From contig CAIQKM010000108.1 in the NCBI GenBank assembly GCA_903872345.1, forward strand, positions 62,001 to 126,000: a stretch of DNA of 64,000 bases. Direction: 5' to 3'. Positions 33,652 through 43,444 of the stretch are shown piece by piece. Numbering within the stretch: the first letter of the stretch is position 1; each line of letters starts with the position of its first letter. The notes beneath the pieces were generated by a model. That model was given only the letters and a program-made list of their open reading frames with translations. It was not told where the DNA came from and ran no database searches. Source of the stretch: an uncultured Verrucomicrobia subdivision 3 bacterium (GTDB lineage Bacteria; Verrucomicrobiota; Verrucomicrobiia; Limisphaerales; UBA11358). Position numbers and translations under genes: made by a program.

Positions 33652-34725
33652 ATGAATCTGACGTATCAACCCGCCCTGCCGGCGAAGCGCTTTCCGATTG
33701 TCATCATCGGCACCGGCGGCATTGTGAAAGACGCCCATCTGCCCGCCTACCGGCTGGCGGGTTTTCCGGTGCATACGTTGATGAACCGCACGCTAGATCG
33801 CGCCCGGGCGCTCGCCGCCGAATATGGGGTGGGAAAAACCTGCACCACCGTGGCCGAAGCCGTGGCCGGGGCGCCGCCGGATGCCATCTTTGATCTCGCC
33901 TTGCCGGCCTCGATGTTTGCGGAAACGCTGGCGCAGTTGCCGGAAGGCGCGCATGTGCTCATCCAGAAGCCGATGGGCGAAACGCTGGCGCAGGCGCGGG
34001 AAATTCTCGAGATTTGCCGGCGCAAAAAGTTGCAGGCCGCCATCAATTGCCAGTTGCGCTACGCCCCGTTCGTGATGGCGGCGCGGCAGTTGATTGATTC
34101 CGGGGTGATCGGCGAGTTGACCGATATGGAGATGCGCCTCACCTGTTACACGCCGTGGCATTTGTTTCCGTTTGTCTATGGCCTGCCGCGCATGGAGATT
34201 CTCTACCACAGCGTTCACTATGTGGATTTAATTCGCTCCTTTCTCGGCCAGCCGGCCGGGGTGCAGGCGTTGACGCTGCCGCATCCGAATTCGCCCAAGC
34301 TGTCCTCCACGCGCAGCACGATCATCATGAATTACGCCTCCGGCGTGCGCGCGACCATCACCACGAATCACAACCATGATTTCGGGCCGCGCCATCAGGA
34401 AAGTTATTTGAAATGGGAAGGCACGCGGGGCGCGATTTGGGCGCGCGTGGGGCTGCTGATGAATTATCCGCAAGGTGTGGGCGATGCCTTCGAATATTGC
34501 CTCCGGCGGGAGGGTGCCGCCCCGGAATGGCAAAGTGTCACGCTTCAGGGTTCCTGGTTTCCCGAGGCGTTTGTGGGCACCATGGCCAGCGTGCAGCGCC
34601 ATCAGGAAGGCAGCGACGCCACCATGCCGACTTCGGTCGAAGACGTTGTTCACACGATGGAAGTGGTGGAAGCCGCCTATCTCGCCAGCGAACGGGGCGG
34701 CATTTCCCCGGAGACGCTCAAATGA
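33652..34725 (+). CDS. Gfo/Idh/MocA-family oxidoreductase
   Basis: 357 residues. The Rossmann start (FPIVIIGTGGIVKDAHLPAYRLAG) lies at about residue 13 and the family EKP motif appears as LIQKPMGETLAQA near 103. The C-terminal domain contains the GTRGAIW turn. Members oxidise sugars or inositols with NAD(P). In this operon it is the best candidate for the L-fucose or L-rhamnose dehydrogenase feeding the lactonase at the far end. Its stop overlaps the next gene's start by four bases. Confidence 0.85.
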   Translation: MNLTYQPALPAKRFPIVIIGTGGIVKDAHLPAYRLAGFPVHTLMNRTLDRARALAAEYGVGKTCTTVAEAVAGAPPDAIFDLALPASMFAETLAQLPEGAHVLIQKPMGETLAQAREILEICRRKKLQAAINCQLRYAPFVMAARQLIDSGVIGELTDMEMRLTCYTPWHLFPFVYGLPRMEILYHSVHYVDLIRSFLGQPAGVQALTLPHPNSPKLSSTRSTIIMNYASGVRATITTNHNHDFGPRHQESYLKWEGTRGAIWARVGLLMNYPQGVGDAFEYCLRREGAAPEWQSVTLQGSWFPEAFVGTMASVQRHQEGSDATMPTSVEDVVHTMEVVEAAYLASERGGISPETLK

Positions 34726-35882
34726 TGAATCCTCCGGTCACATTGCGCGGCATCGCTTGGAATCACACGCGGGGGTTTACCTCGGTGGTGGCGGCCGCAC
34801 AACGCTTTGAGGAACTGCACCCAGGCGTGAGCATCACTTGGGAAAAGCGTTCACTCCAGGCGTTTGCCGATGCTTCGCTGGCGCGGCTGGCGGCGGAGTT
34901 TGACCTGATCATCATGGATCATCCGCACACGGCGCTGGCGGCGACGGAAGGCTTGCTCCTGCCTTTCGAAGACTGGCTGCCGGCGGAATTCCTTGCGGAT
35001 CAGGCGGCCAACTCCGTGGGCGGGTCACATGCCAGTTACCGCTGGAATGACCGGCAATGGACACTGGCTACGGATGCCGCCACGCCCATCGCCACCTGGC
35101 GGCCCGATCTCATGGCCAAGCACAACCTCGCCCTGCCGCAAACGTGGGAAGAAGTTATTGAATTGGCGCGGCGCGGGTTTGTCACGGTTTCGGCCTTTCC
35201 GATTGATGTGCTGATGCACAGTTACATGTTCAGCACGGCGCTGGGTGGTGAAGTGTTTTCCGAAGACACGCTGGCCCCGGAGGAAATTCTGGCAGCCGCA
35301 CTGGCGGAAATTCGGCGGCTCGTCGAACTGTGCGATCCGGCGTGCCTCGGCCGCAATCCCATCCGCACCCACGAATGGATGTCGCAAACCGAGGATGCGC
35401 GGGCGGCGTATTGCCCCTTCGCCTACGGTTATTCGAATTACTCGCGGCCGGGTTACGGCAAACATTTATTGAAAGCTGGCGGACTGGTGACCTTCAACGA
35501 CCGGCGCTTGCGCTCGACGCTCGGCGGTGCGGGCACGGCGGTTTCCGCACACACCAAGCATTCCCGCGTGGCGATGGATTTCGCCCAATTTGTCGCATCG
35601 CCGGAAGTTCAGCGTGGTGTTTATTTCCAAGGCGGCGGCCAGCCCGGTCATCGCGCCGCGTGGCTGGATGATGCGGTCAATGCCGCGAGCCTGGATTTTT
35701 TCCGCGACACTCTGCCAACCTTGGATGAAGCCTTGCTGCGCCCGCAATTTCCCGGCTATATGGCGTTCCAGGATGCCGGCACCCCGGTGGCGCACGCTTG
35801 CGTTGCCGGCAAAACCAAACCCGCCGAAGCCGCCCGCGAACTCAACCGTCTTTACCGCGCGGCTTTTAAAGGCCATCTTTAA
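34722..35882 (+). CDS. Solute-binding-protein homologue without signal peptide
   Basis: 386 residues from ATGATG at 34722. The fold matches family 1 extracellular sugar-binding proteins (AAAQRFEELHPGVSITWE, DLIIMDHPHTA, LPQTWEEVIELARRG, RVAMDFAQFVASPEVQRGVYFQGGGQPGH). The N-terminus (NPPVTLRGIAWNHTRGF) has no signal peptide or lipobox, so it should be cytoplasmic unless the start is misjudged. No ABC permease or ATPase lies nearby. A role as a cytosolic binding or regulatory protein for the pathway is possible. It overlaps the oxidoreductase by four bases. Confidence 0.75.
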   Translation: MMNPPVTLRGIAWNHTRGFTSVVAAAQRFEELHPGVSITWEKRSLQAFADASLARLAAEFDLIIMDHPHTALAATEGLLLPFEDWLPAEFLADQAANSVGGSHASYRWNDRQWTLATDAATPIATWRPDLMAKHNLALPQTWEEVIELARRGFVTVSAFPIDVLMHSYMFSTALGGEVFSEDTLAPEEILAAALAEIRRLVELCDPACLGRNPIRTHEWMSQTEDARAAYCPFAYGYSNYSRPGYGKHLLKAGGLVTFNDRRLRSTLGGAGTAVSAHTKHSRVAMDFAQFVASPEVQRGVYFQGGGQPGHRAAWLDDAVNAASLDFFRDTLPTLDEALLRPQFPGYMAFQDAGTPVAHACVAGKTKPAEAARELNRLYRAAFKGHL

Positions 35883-35888
35883 TTCCCC

Positions 35889-36325
<437 letters not shown>

Positions 36326-36329
<4 letters not shown>

Positions 36330-37471
36330 AACCTTTGGAAGGATTGCTGGTCCTCGATTTCAGCCAGTTTCTCGCCGGCCCCAGCGCGGCCATGCGCCTG
36401 GCCGACCTCGGCGCGCGCGTCATTAAGATTGAACGTCCCGGCACCGGCGACATCTGCCGCCAGCTCTACATCACCAATCTGAAACTGGATGGCGACAGCA
36501 CGCTCTTCCATTCCATCAATCGCAATAAACAGAGTTACGCGGCGGATCTCAAAAATCCCGAACATCTTGCGCAGGTGAAAAAACTCGTCGCGCGCGCCGA
36601 TGTGCTCATCCAAAATTTCCGGCCCGGTGTCATGGATCGCATCGGCCTGGGCTATGAGGATGTCGCGAAGCTGAATCCCAAACTCGTTTATGGCATCGTT
36701 ACGGGTTACGGTTCCACCGGCCCTTGGGCGGATTTGCCGGGCCAGGATTTGCTCGCGCAGAGCCGGAGCGGACTCGTGTGGTTGAGCGGCGATGCGGATC
36801 GTCCGCCCACGCCGATGGGTCTGGCCGTTTGCGACCTCGCCGCCAGCGCCCATTTGGTTCAGGGGATTCTTGCGTGCCTGGTGCGCCGGGGCGTCACCGG
36901 CTTGGGCGGCAAGGTGGAAGTTTCCCTGCTGGAATCCATCCTCGACCTGCAATTTGAGCTGACCTCCACGTTTCTCAACGACGGCGGCAAGCTGCCGGAG
37001 CGCAGCACCGTTAACAACGGCCACGCCTATCTTGGCGCGCCGTACGGCATTTACGCCACCGCCGACGGTTTTCTCGCGCTGGCCATGGGCTCGGTCATCA
37101 AACTGGGCGATCTGCTGGCACTGCCCGCCCTTGCCGCCTATACCGACCCCAATTCATGGTTCACCGCGCGCGACGAAATCAAGGCGCTCCTGCGCGAGCA
37201 TCTCAAGCACCAGCCCACGCAGCACTGGCTCGACCGGCTCGTGCCCGCCGATTACTGGTGCGCCGAAGTTTTGAACTGGCAACAACTGTTCCATCACGCG
37301 GCGTTTGCGCAGCTCGACTGGGTGATGGAAGTGCGGCGCGAGGATGGCCCGACCATGAAAACCACGCGCTGCCCGATCACCATTGACGGCGTGCGTTTCA
37401 AGTCACCGCTCGGCGCCCCGCGCGTGGGCCAGCATACCGAGAAAATCGCACAGGAGTTTAACCTCAAATGA
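36326..37471 (+). CDS. Family III CoA-transferase (CaiB/BaiF type)
   Basis: 381 residues with the family signature [36 protein letters not shown] at the N-terminus and the catalytic-Asp region [23 protein letters not shown], Asp170. Family III enzymes transfer CoA between organic acids through an aspartyl-CoA intermediate. In the sugar operon it could activate an aldonic or keto acid so that the MaoC partners dehydrate it. It overlaps genes on both sides by four bases. Confidence 0.88.
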
Positions 37472-39177
37472 AACTATTGACGCACGTCTGCTTAATGCTG
37501 CTCGCTTGGTCGGCAACGGCGGCCAACGTTGTACCCCAGAAAGCCAGTCCGGCGGCGGTACAGGCCTGGCGCGATATGCGCTACGGCATGTTTATTCACT
37601 GGGGACCGGTGAGTCTGACGGAGAAGGAAATCAGTTGGTCCCGCGCCAACTCCAACCCGCAATGCCCCAACCATGGGGCGACGCCGGTGGCGGTGTATGA
37701 CCATCTTTACGAGCAGTTCAACCCCACGAATTTTAATGCCGCCGAATGGGTGCACACCGCGCAGGCGGCCGGCATGAAGTACATGGTGTTGACGGCCAAA
37801 CACTGCGACGGCTTTTTGCTCTGGGACTCGAAGGTGGATGATTACAACATCATGCACACGCCGTTCAAACGCGATGTCTGCGCGGAACTGTCCAAGGCCG
37901 CCCACGAGGCCGGCATGAAAATTGGCTGGTATTATTCGCCCATGGACTGGCGCGACCCCGATTGCCGCACCGCGAAAAATGCCGAGTTCGTCAAACGGAT
38001 GCAGGCCGAACTGACCGAACTGCTCAGCAACTACGGCAAAATTGACGTGCTTTGGTTCGACTGCGACGGCCGTTCCGCCCCCTGGGATCAGACCAACACC
38101 TACGCCCTGGTTCGTCGCCTGCAACCGGACATCCTCATTGATGAGCGGTTGGACTTTGGCGAGCAAGGCGGCTGGAATGACGGACGCATCGGCCCGTGGG
38201 CGGACTTTCACACGCCGGAACAAAAAATCGGCGGCTTTGACCAGCGTCCCTGGGAATCCTGCATGACCATTTCCCACAGCGGCATTTGGTCTTGGGGCGG
38301 ATCGCACGACGGAGTGAAGCCATTCGCCCAGGTCTTGAACATGTTAATCCGTTGCGCCGGTGGCGACGGTAACATGCTCTTGGACGTTGGCCCCAAACCC
38401 ACCGGCGACATCGCGCCGGAACAAACGGCCATCCTCAAGGAAATGGGTGCGTGGCTGGCAAAATACGGCACCAGTATTTACGGCACGCGCGGCGGACCCT
38501 TCAAACCCGGCAAGTACGGCGCCTCCACCCATAAAGGAAACACCCTCTACCTCCACGTCCAACATTGGCCCGGCGAGACGCTTACGCTGCCCGCCCTCCC
38601 GGCGCACATTGTCAGCAGCCGCGAGCTCGCCGGCGGCCGGGTGACCGTCAAACAAACGGCGGACTCCACCGAAATTAGCCGGCCTGCCGGCGACCGCCAG
38701 GAACTGGACACCGTCATCGCGCTGGAACTGGATCGCCCCGCCGGCGACATTGCCCCCTTGGACGTGCGCAATCCGGCATCGCATTCCCTGACTGCGTACA
38801 AGCCGGCCACGGCTTCAAACGTGTTCCATAATGATGCCACCTATGCCGCCGACAAAGCCTTCGATGATGATGATGAAACCCGCTGGGCCACTGACAACGG
38901 CACCACCAACGCCTGGCTGGCCGTTGATTTGGGCAAGCCGGAGACGGTCGGCCGAGTCCAAATCGAACAGGCGTTTCCCGAACTGAAACGTGTTAAAAAG
39001 TATGCCATTGAATATTGGCAAAATGGCACCTGGCAGACGGCCTATCAGGGAGAGAATCTCGGGGCAAGCTTGGAGGCGACCTTCCCGCCCGTCACCGCGC
39101 AACGCCTGCGGCTCAATATTACCGAAGCCACCGAAGGCCCAACCATTTTTGAGTTCAAACTGTTTCCGCCCAATTAA
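37468..39177 (+). CDS. GH29 alpha-L-fucosidase with C-terminal F5/8-type domain
   Basis: 569 residues with a signal peptide ([19 protein letters not shown]). GH29 motifs are WRDMRYGMFIHWGP, FNAAEWVHTAQAAGMKYMVLTAKHCDGFLLWDSK, and the nucleophile region KIDVLWFDCDGR. The last 130 residues (TASNVFHNDATYAADKAFDDDDETRWATD) form a discoidin/F5/8-type carbohydrate-binding module. It would release L-fucose from glycans in the periplasm or outside. It sits inside the operon between the CoA-transferase and the mutarotase genes. Confidence 0.92.
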   Translation: MKLLTHVCLMLLAWSATAANVVPQKASPAAVQAWRDMRYGMFIHWGPVSLTEKEISWSRANSNPQCPNHGATPVAVYDHLYEQFNPTNFNAAEWVHTAQAAGMKYMVLTAKHCDGFLLWDSKVDDYNIMHTPFKRDVCAELSKAAHEAGMKIGWYYSPMDWRDPDCRTAKNAEFVKRMQAELTELLSNYGKIDVLWFDCDGRSAPWDQTNTYALVRRLQPDILIDERLDFGEQGGWNDGRIGPWADFHTPEQKIGGFDQRPWESCMTISHSGIWSWGGSHDGVKPFAQVLNMLIRCAGGDGNMLLDVGPKPTGDIAPEQTAILKEMGAWLAKYGTSIYGTRGGPFKPGKYGASTHKGNTLYLHVQHWPGETLTLPALPAHIVSSRELAGGRVTVKQTADSTEISRPAGDRQELDTVIALELDRPAGDIAPLDVRNPASHSLTAYKPATASNVFHNDATYAADKAFDDDDETRWATDNGTTNAWLAVDLGKPETVGRVQIEQAFPELKRVKKYAIEYWQNGTWQTAYQGENLGASLEATFPPVTAQRLRLNITEATEGPTIFEFKLFPPN

Positions 39178-39214
39178 GCACCAACCACCACCGACAACTC
39201 AAAGAGAATTGCTC

Positions 39215-39553
39215 ATGAAACGTTATGGCGCAGTGGTCGGCGTGAAGCCGGAAAAAGTCGCGCGTTACCGGGAATTGCACGCCGCCGCGTGGCCGGAAGT
39301 ACTGGCCATCATCAAGCGCAGCCGGATTCAGAATTATTCCATCTATCTGCGCACGCTGGCGGATGGCCGGCCCTATCTGTTCAGCTACTTTGAATATGTC
39401 GGCGATGATTTTGCGGCGGACATGGCGCTGATGATTGACGACCCGGTCACGAAGCGCTGGTGGGCCGAGTGCGTGCCCTGCCTGGAGTTGCTCCCGGACC
39501 GCGCGCCGGGTGAAATTTGGTCGCCACTACAGGAGGTTTTCCACCTCGATTGA
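39215..39553 (+). CDS. L-rhamnose/L-fucose mutarotase
   Basis: 112 residues from the ATG at 39215. The sequence ([61 protein letters not shown]) matches the RhaM-type (DUF718/COG3254) mutarotases, which interconvert the alpha and beta anomers of L-rhamnose or L-fucose. The conserved His and Trp residues are visible. It lies 37 bases after the fucosidase and four bases before the second MaoC. Confidence 0.88.
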   Translation: MKRYGAVVGVKPEKVARYRELHAAAWPEVLAIIKRSRIQNYSIYLRTLADGRPYLFSYFEYVGDDFAADMALMIDDPVTKRWWAECVPCLELLPDRAPGEIWSPLQEVFHLD

Positions 39554-39557
39554 ATGT

Positions 39558-40079
39558 ATGAAGAATCCCAATCCCGATCCCGTAAAACATAAAGACATTC
39601 CCGTCTGGAATGCGGAGAACTGGTTTTACGAAGACATCGTCATCGGCAAACGCCTGCGCTCCATCCGCCGCACCATCAGCGAAGGGGAGTCCATGCAGTT
39701 CAATGCCCTCGTGCTGGACATGCATCCTTACGTGGCCGACGAGATGTTCGCGAAGACGGAAGGCATCTTCGGCAAACGGCTGGTAGCGGGCGCCATGGTC
39801 TTCAGCGTGGGCCTGGGCTTGGTGGCTACCAACTGCGTGAACGCCTTCAGCTACGGGTACGACAAATTGCGTTTCATCAAGCCGGTCTTTCTGGGCGACA
39901 CCCTCTACACCATCAAAACCGATTTGGAGAAAACTCCCAAATACGCGGAGATGGGCCTGTACCGCGCCAGCTACGAAGTCTTCAAAAACGAAGGCGAACT
40001 GGTGCTCTATTGCGAGCACCTGCAAACGGTGAAATATCGCCACCCGGCGGCGTTTGCCGGTGAAACCCGGAAAGAATGA
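39558..40079 (+). CDS. MaoC-like protein lacking the catalytic His
   Basis: 173 residues from the ATG at 39558. It aligns with the MaoC protein at 35889 ([43 protein letters not shown]) but the hydratase motif reads LDMHPYVAD: Asp54 remains, while the position of the catalytic His holds Val59 and a His sits at position 56. It may be inactive, use a shifted His, or form a heteromer with the intact copy. Four bases separate it from each neighbour. Confidence 0.78.
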   Translation: MKNPNPDPVKHKDIPVWNAENWFYEDIVIGKRLRSIRRTISEGESMQFNALVLDMHPYVADEMFAKTEGIFGKRLVAGAMVFSVGLGLVATNCVNAFSYGYDKLRFIKPVFLGDTLYTIKTDLEKTPKYAEMGLYRASYEVFKNEGELVLYCEHLQTVKYRHPAAFAGETRKE

Positions 40080-40083
40080 TTTC

Positions 40084-41148
40084 ATGATACCTGCCAACCC
40101 ACTGCTCGGCGTCGGTTTTCACGCCATCGGGGCATTTTCTGCGGCCATCTGCTACACGCCGCAAAAGCGGGTCAAAGGCTGGTCATGGCAAAGTTACTGG
40201 CTGGTGCAGGCGGCGTTCTGCTGGTTTCTCCTGCCCCTCCTCGGTGCCTGGGCGACCATTCCGGAACTGGGGGCGGTGCTGCGCGAAGCCCCGCACGGGG
40301 CCATGTGGTCCTCCTTTCTGCTGGGAGCCGCATATGGCATCGGCGGCACGGCGTTTGGCGTGGCGATTCGTTACATCGGATTTTCGCTCACCTATGCCAT
40401 CGCCATCGGGCTTTCGACGGTGCTGGGCACGCTGATTCCGCCCTTGGTCGCCGGTACTTTAGGCAACACCTTGAGCAAGCCCGGCGCAAGCTGGGTGATG
40501 GGCGGCATCCTCATTGGCATGGTGGGCATTGCGTTTACCGGCCTGGCGGGGCGTATGAAGGAACGCGATCTGAGCGCCAATGCCACGCTCGGCGGTTTCT
40601 CGCTCGTAAAAGGGCTGATGCTTTCCCTGCTTGCCGGCGTGCTCTCCGCCGTATACGGCTTTGCCCTGGCGGCGGGCGAACCGATTGCCGACCTTGCCAC
40701 GAAGCACGGCGCGGGCGTCTTCCGGGGCAACGTGGTCTATATCTTTTCCAACACCGGGGCGTTTATCTCCACCGCCATCTATTGCCTCTGGCTCCATCGC
40801 AAACACCGCACCTTGGGTGAAATCATCGAGCTGCCCGCCGGCCCCGAGCGAGCCGGTCTGCCCCTGAACTGGGCCATGGCGATCCTCACCGGCTGCCTGT
40901 GGTACGGCCAGTTCTTCTTTTACAACCTCGGCCACGTGCGCATGGGCGACTACCAGTTTACGAGCTGGGCCATTCACATGATCATGCTCATCCTGTTCAG
41001 CATCGCCGTGGGGGTGGTTTTGCGCGAATGGCGCGGGGCGCGCAGCGTAACCAAATTCGCCGTCGGAGTTGCCTTCGTCGTGCTGGTCGGCGCAGTCTTG
41101 TCTTTGACCTATGGCAATCACGTCGCGGAAATCGCCGCCAAACCTTGA
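40084..41148 (+). CDS. RhaT-type sugar/proton symporter
   Basis: 354 residues from the ATG at 40084 with ten membrane segments. Segments such as LLGVGFHAIGAFSAAICYTPQKRVKGWSWQSYW and GHVRMGDYQFTSWAIHMIMLILFS match RhaT-type L-rhamnose/H+ symporters. L-fucose uptake is equally possible because the operon carries fucosidase and mutarotase genes. It is tightly spaced within the operon. Confidence 0.88.
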   Translation: MIPANPLLGVGFHAIGAFSAAICYTPQKRVKGWSWQSYWLVQAAFCWFLLPLLGAWATIPELGAVLREAPHGAMWSSFLLGAAYGIGGTAFGVAIRYIGFSLTYAIAIGLSTVLGTLIPPLVAGTLGNTLSKPGASWVMGGILIGMVGIAFTGLAGRMKERDLSANATLGGFSLVKGLMLSLLAGVLSAVYGFALAAGEPIADLATKHGAGVFRGNVVYIFSNTGAFISTAIYCLWLHRKHRTLGEIIELPAGPERAGLPLNWAMAILTGCLWYGQFFFYNLGHVRMGDYQFTSWAIHMIMLILFSIAVGVVLREWRGARSVTKFAVGVAFVVLVGAVLSLTYGNHVAEIAAKP

Positions 41149-41151
41149 ACC

Positions 41152-41985
41152 ATGAAACGCATTGATACGCATCAGCACCTTTGGGATCTGTCACAATTTC
41201 CCTGTTCCTGGTGCGCCGGTCTGCCCGCGCTCAACCGTAACTTCCTGCTGGCCGACTACCTTGCCGCCGCACAAGGTGCCGGGATTGAAAAAACCGTGTT
41301 TGTCGAATGCGACGTGGATGAGCCGCATTCGCTGGCCGAGGCGCGGCACATTCAACAACTTTCGGAAGCCAACCCGCTCATCGCCGGCCTGGTGGCGAGC
41401 GCCCGGCCCGAACACGCCGATTTTCCCGCGCAACTGGAGGCCTTGCTTCCCCTGGGCAAATTACGCGGCATCCGGCGTGTGCTGCATACCGTCCCGGATT
41501 CCCTCTCGTGCTCGGGAACCTTTGTTGCCAATATCCGGCGGCTGTCGCTCCACAAACTGACGTTCGATCTCTGCGTGCTGGCACAGCAATTACCGCTGGC
41601 CTTCCTGCTGGCCGAAAAATGTCCGGAAGTGCAGTTCGTACTCGATCACTGTGGCGTGCCGGATGTAAAGGGCAAGGCATTCGATCCCTGGCGGGCCAAT
41701 CTCCAACGGCTGGCCGGTCTGCCCAATGTGGTCTGCAAAATCAGCGGCCTGCCCGCCTATGCGGGCGATCATTGGCGGCCCGAAGATTTGCGCCCTTGGG
41801 TGGACCATGCAGTCGGCTGCTTTGGCTGGGACCGGGTTCTGTGGGGCGGCGACTGGCCGGTCTGCACCCTCACCGGCACGCTTCGGCAATGGGTGGCGGC
41901 CACGGATCTGCTGTTTGCCACGGCCACCCCCGAAGAGCGCGAAAAGGTGTTTTTCAAAAACGCGGAACGGATTTACCGGCTTTGA
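41152..41985 (+). CDS. Amidohydrolase-like sugar lactonase
   Basis: 277 residues, a COG3618-type TIM-barrel hydrolase: N-terminal metal motif IDTHQHLWD, LDHCGVPDVKG near residue 163, and WGGDWPVC near 241. Relatives hydrolyse L-fucono-1,5-lactone or L-rhamnono-lactone. It would open the lactone produced by the operon's dehydrogenase. The next gene is convergent, so the plus-strand operon ends here. Confidence 0.85.
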   Translation: MKRIDTHQHLWDLSQFPCSWCAGLPALNRNFLLADYLAAAQGAGIEKTVFVECDVDEPHSLAEARHIQQLSEANPLIAGLVASARPEHADFPAQLEALLPLGKLRGIRRVLHTVPDSLSCSGTFVANIRRLSLHKLTFDLCVLAQQLPLAFLLAEKCPEVQFVLDHCGVPDVKGKAFDPWRANLQRLAGLPNVVCKISGLPAYAGDHWRPEDLRPWVDHAVGCFGWDRVLWGGDWPVCTLTGTLRQWVAATDLLFATATPEEREKVFFKNAERIYRL

Positions 41986-42007
41986 AGCCGACGACATTGG
42001 CCACCGA

Positions 42008-43285
42008 TCACCGGTCGGCGGCGTTGTTGCCGATCACCACCGGATGCTGGCTGTGGTTGGTGATTCGAGGCAAACCGGTAAAGATATTATCCGCGATCAC
42101 CGCCCGGCGGACGGCTTCGCCGATTTCGATCTGCGGTTTGTTCTCGCGGAATTCACAACCGCGCACCAGCAGCGTGCCTCCCTCCGCCTGAATGGCGGCG
42201 CGGCCTTCCTGCTTCCGGTCCCACTGCACGAACGTGCAATCGCCGAATCCCACGGTTCCGCGCCCGGTGACGGCCGCCACCTGATTACAAGGTCCCCAGA
42301 AAGCGCAATTCACGAAGCGAACACTGCCGGAATTATCCGGCCCCACGCGGACCATGGTGGGATCGGCCCCGTGAAACGAAGTGAACTCGCCGTTGGAAAT
42401 GAGCAGGCCCATCGGGGCGCAATCATCCACCTGTACGGCGGTGTCGCAATCATCGGCGCCGATGCCAAGAAAATTGCCATTGCAGACACCGGTGTCGGAT
42501 TTGATGAATTTGTACCCGGTATGATAGCCGAAGCAAAACGTGTTGAAGACGTATTGCCAGTCGCTGCGCCCAAAGACAAACGCTTCCCCATGCTCCTTTT
42601 GCCATTGAAACAAACGCGGCTTTTGACTCCACCAAGGATTGAAGTGGACGTTTTCGATGCGGCCGATGTCGTAGATGGCATCCACCAGCACACCGCGCCG
42701 GAGCGGTTGGCCCTGCACATCGCGGATCAGATGGCGCTCATTGTGGGTGGCATCAATGCCGTTGTACGGGTTCAACAATTCCACCGCCAGCACGGCCGGA
42801 TTTTTTCCGCGCAGGGCAATGGCCCAGGGATAGGCCTGCGGCTCGGCGGCGGGATCCTGCCGGGGATAATAGAGCACCACCCCTTTGAGCGTGCTGTTGT
42901 CGCGCAGGGTAAGAAAGGCCGGACCCTCCTCTTGGCCGGCGGATTCCGTGACCAGAAACGTGGTGCCGTCATCGGTTGGCTTATCGCCGCCGGCATCGCG
43001 GATGCCGACATGGGACGGCACGGATTCCCAGATGCCGCGCAAGGTCACGGCGGCGGGAACATTCAGATGCCCGGCGAAAAAATAATTGCCGCGCGGCGCC
43101 AGCACCACGCCGCCACCGGCCTGCCCGGCGGTATCGAGCGCTTTTTGAAACGCGACGGTGTCATCGGTGCGGCCATCGCCCTTGGCGCCGTAATCGCGCA
43201 CGGAATAGGCATCGGCGGCCGCCACCGCCGGGGCGAGCAAAGCGGCGGTCACCCAGGGCAGAATTGTTTTAACCAAGACATTCAT
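42008..43285 (-). CDS. Secreted pectate-lyase-fold protein
   Basis: 425 residues with a signal peptide (KTILPWVTAALLAPAVAAA). The N-terminal SVRDYGAKGDGRTDDTVAFQKALD is the pectate-lyase-superfamily-3/GH28-like element starting a right-handed beta-helix. Later repeats (GVCNGNFLGIGADD, GSVRFVNCAFWG) continue the helix. Substrate unknown. It is convergent with the lactonase gene and divergent from the esterase at 43445. Confidence 0.8.
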   Translation of the reverse strand: MNVLVKTILPWVTAALLAPAVAAADAYSVRDYGAKGDGRTDDTVAFQKALDTAGQAGGGVVLAPRGNYFFAGHLNVPAAVTLRGIWESVPSHVGIRDAGGDKPTDDGTTFLVTESAGQEEGPAFLTLRDNSTLKGVVLYYPRQDPAAEPQAYPWAIALRGKNPAVLAVELLNPYNGIDATHNERHLIRDVQGQPLRRGVLVDAIYDIGRIENVHFNPWWSQKPRLFQWQKEHGEAFVFGRSDWQYVFNTFCFGYHTGYKFIKSDTGVCNGNFLGIGADDCDTAVQVDDCAPMGLLISNGEFTSFHGADPTMVRVGPDNSGSVRFVNCAFWGPCNQVAAVTGRGTVGFGDCTFVQWDRKQEGRAAIQAEGGTLLVRGCEFRENKPQIEIGEAVRRAVIADNIFTGLPRITNHSQHPVVIGNNAADR

Positions 43286-43444
43286 ATCGAAAAACTATGC
43301 CTTTGCCGGGAACCAGCAAACATTAATCGATCTCGGCCAGGAGAAACCCGGCAAATTATAGACTCGGCAGCCGGCGGTTGGTTTTGCGATGATCCGGTGG
43401 CCGGGGCGTTGGCATTACGGCTGATGCTCCGGTCAAAACGCAAC

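Noticed and set aside
41726..43444. Very long plus-strand frame upstream of the esterase
   Set aside because: It is antisense to the pectate-lyase-fold gene and has no domains; the esterase starts at 43445.
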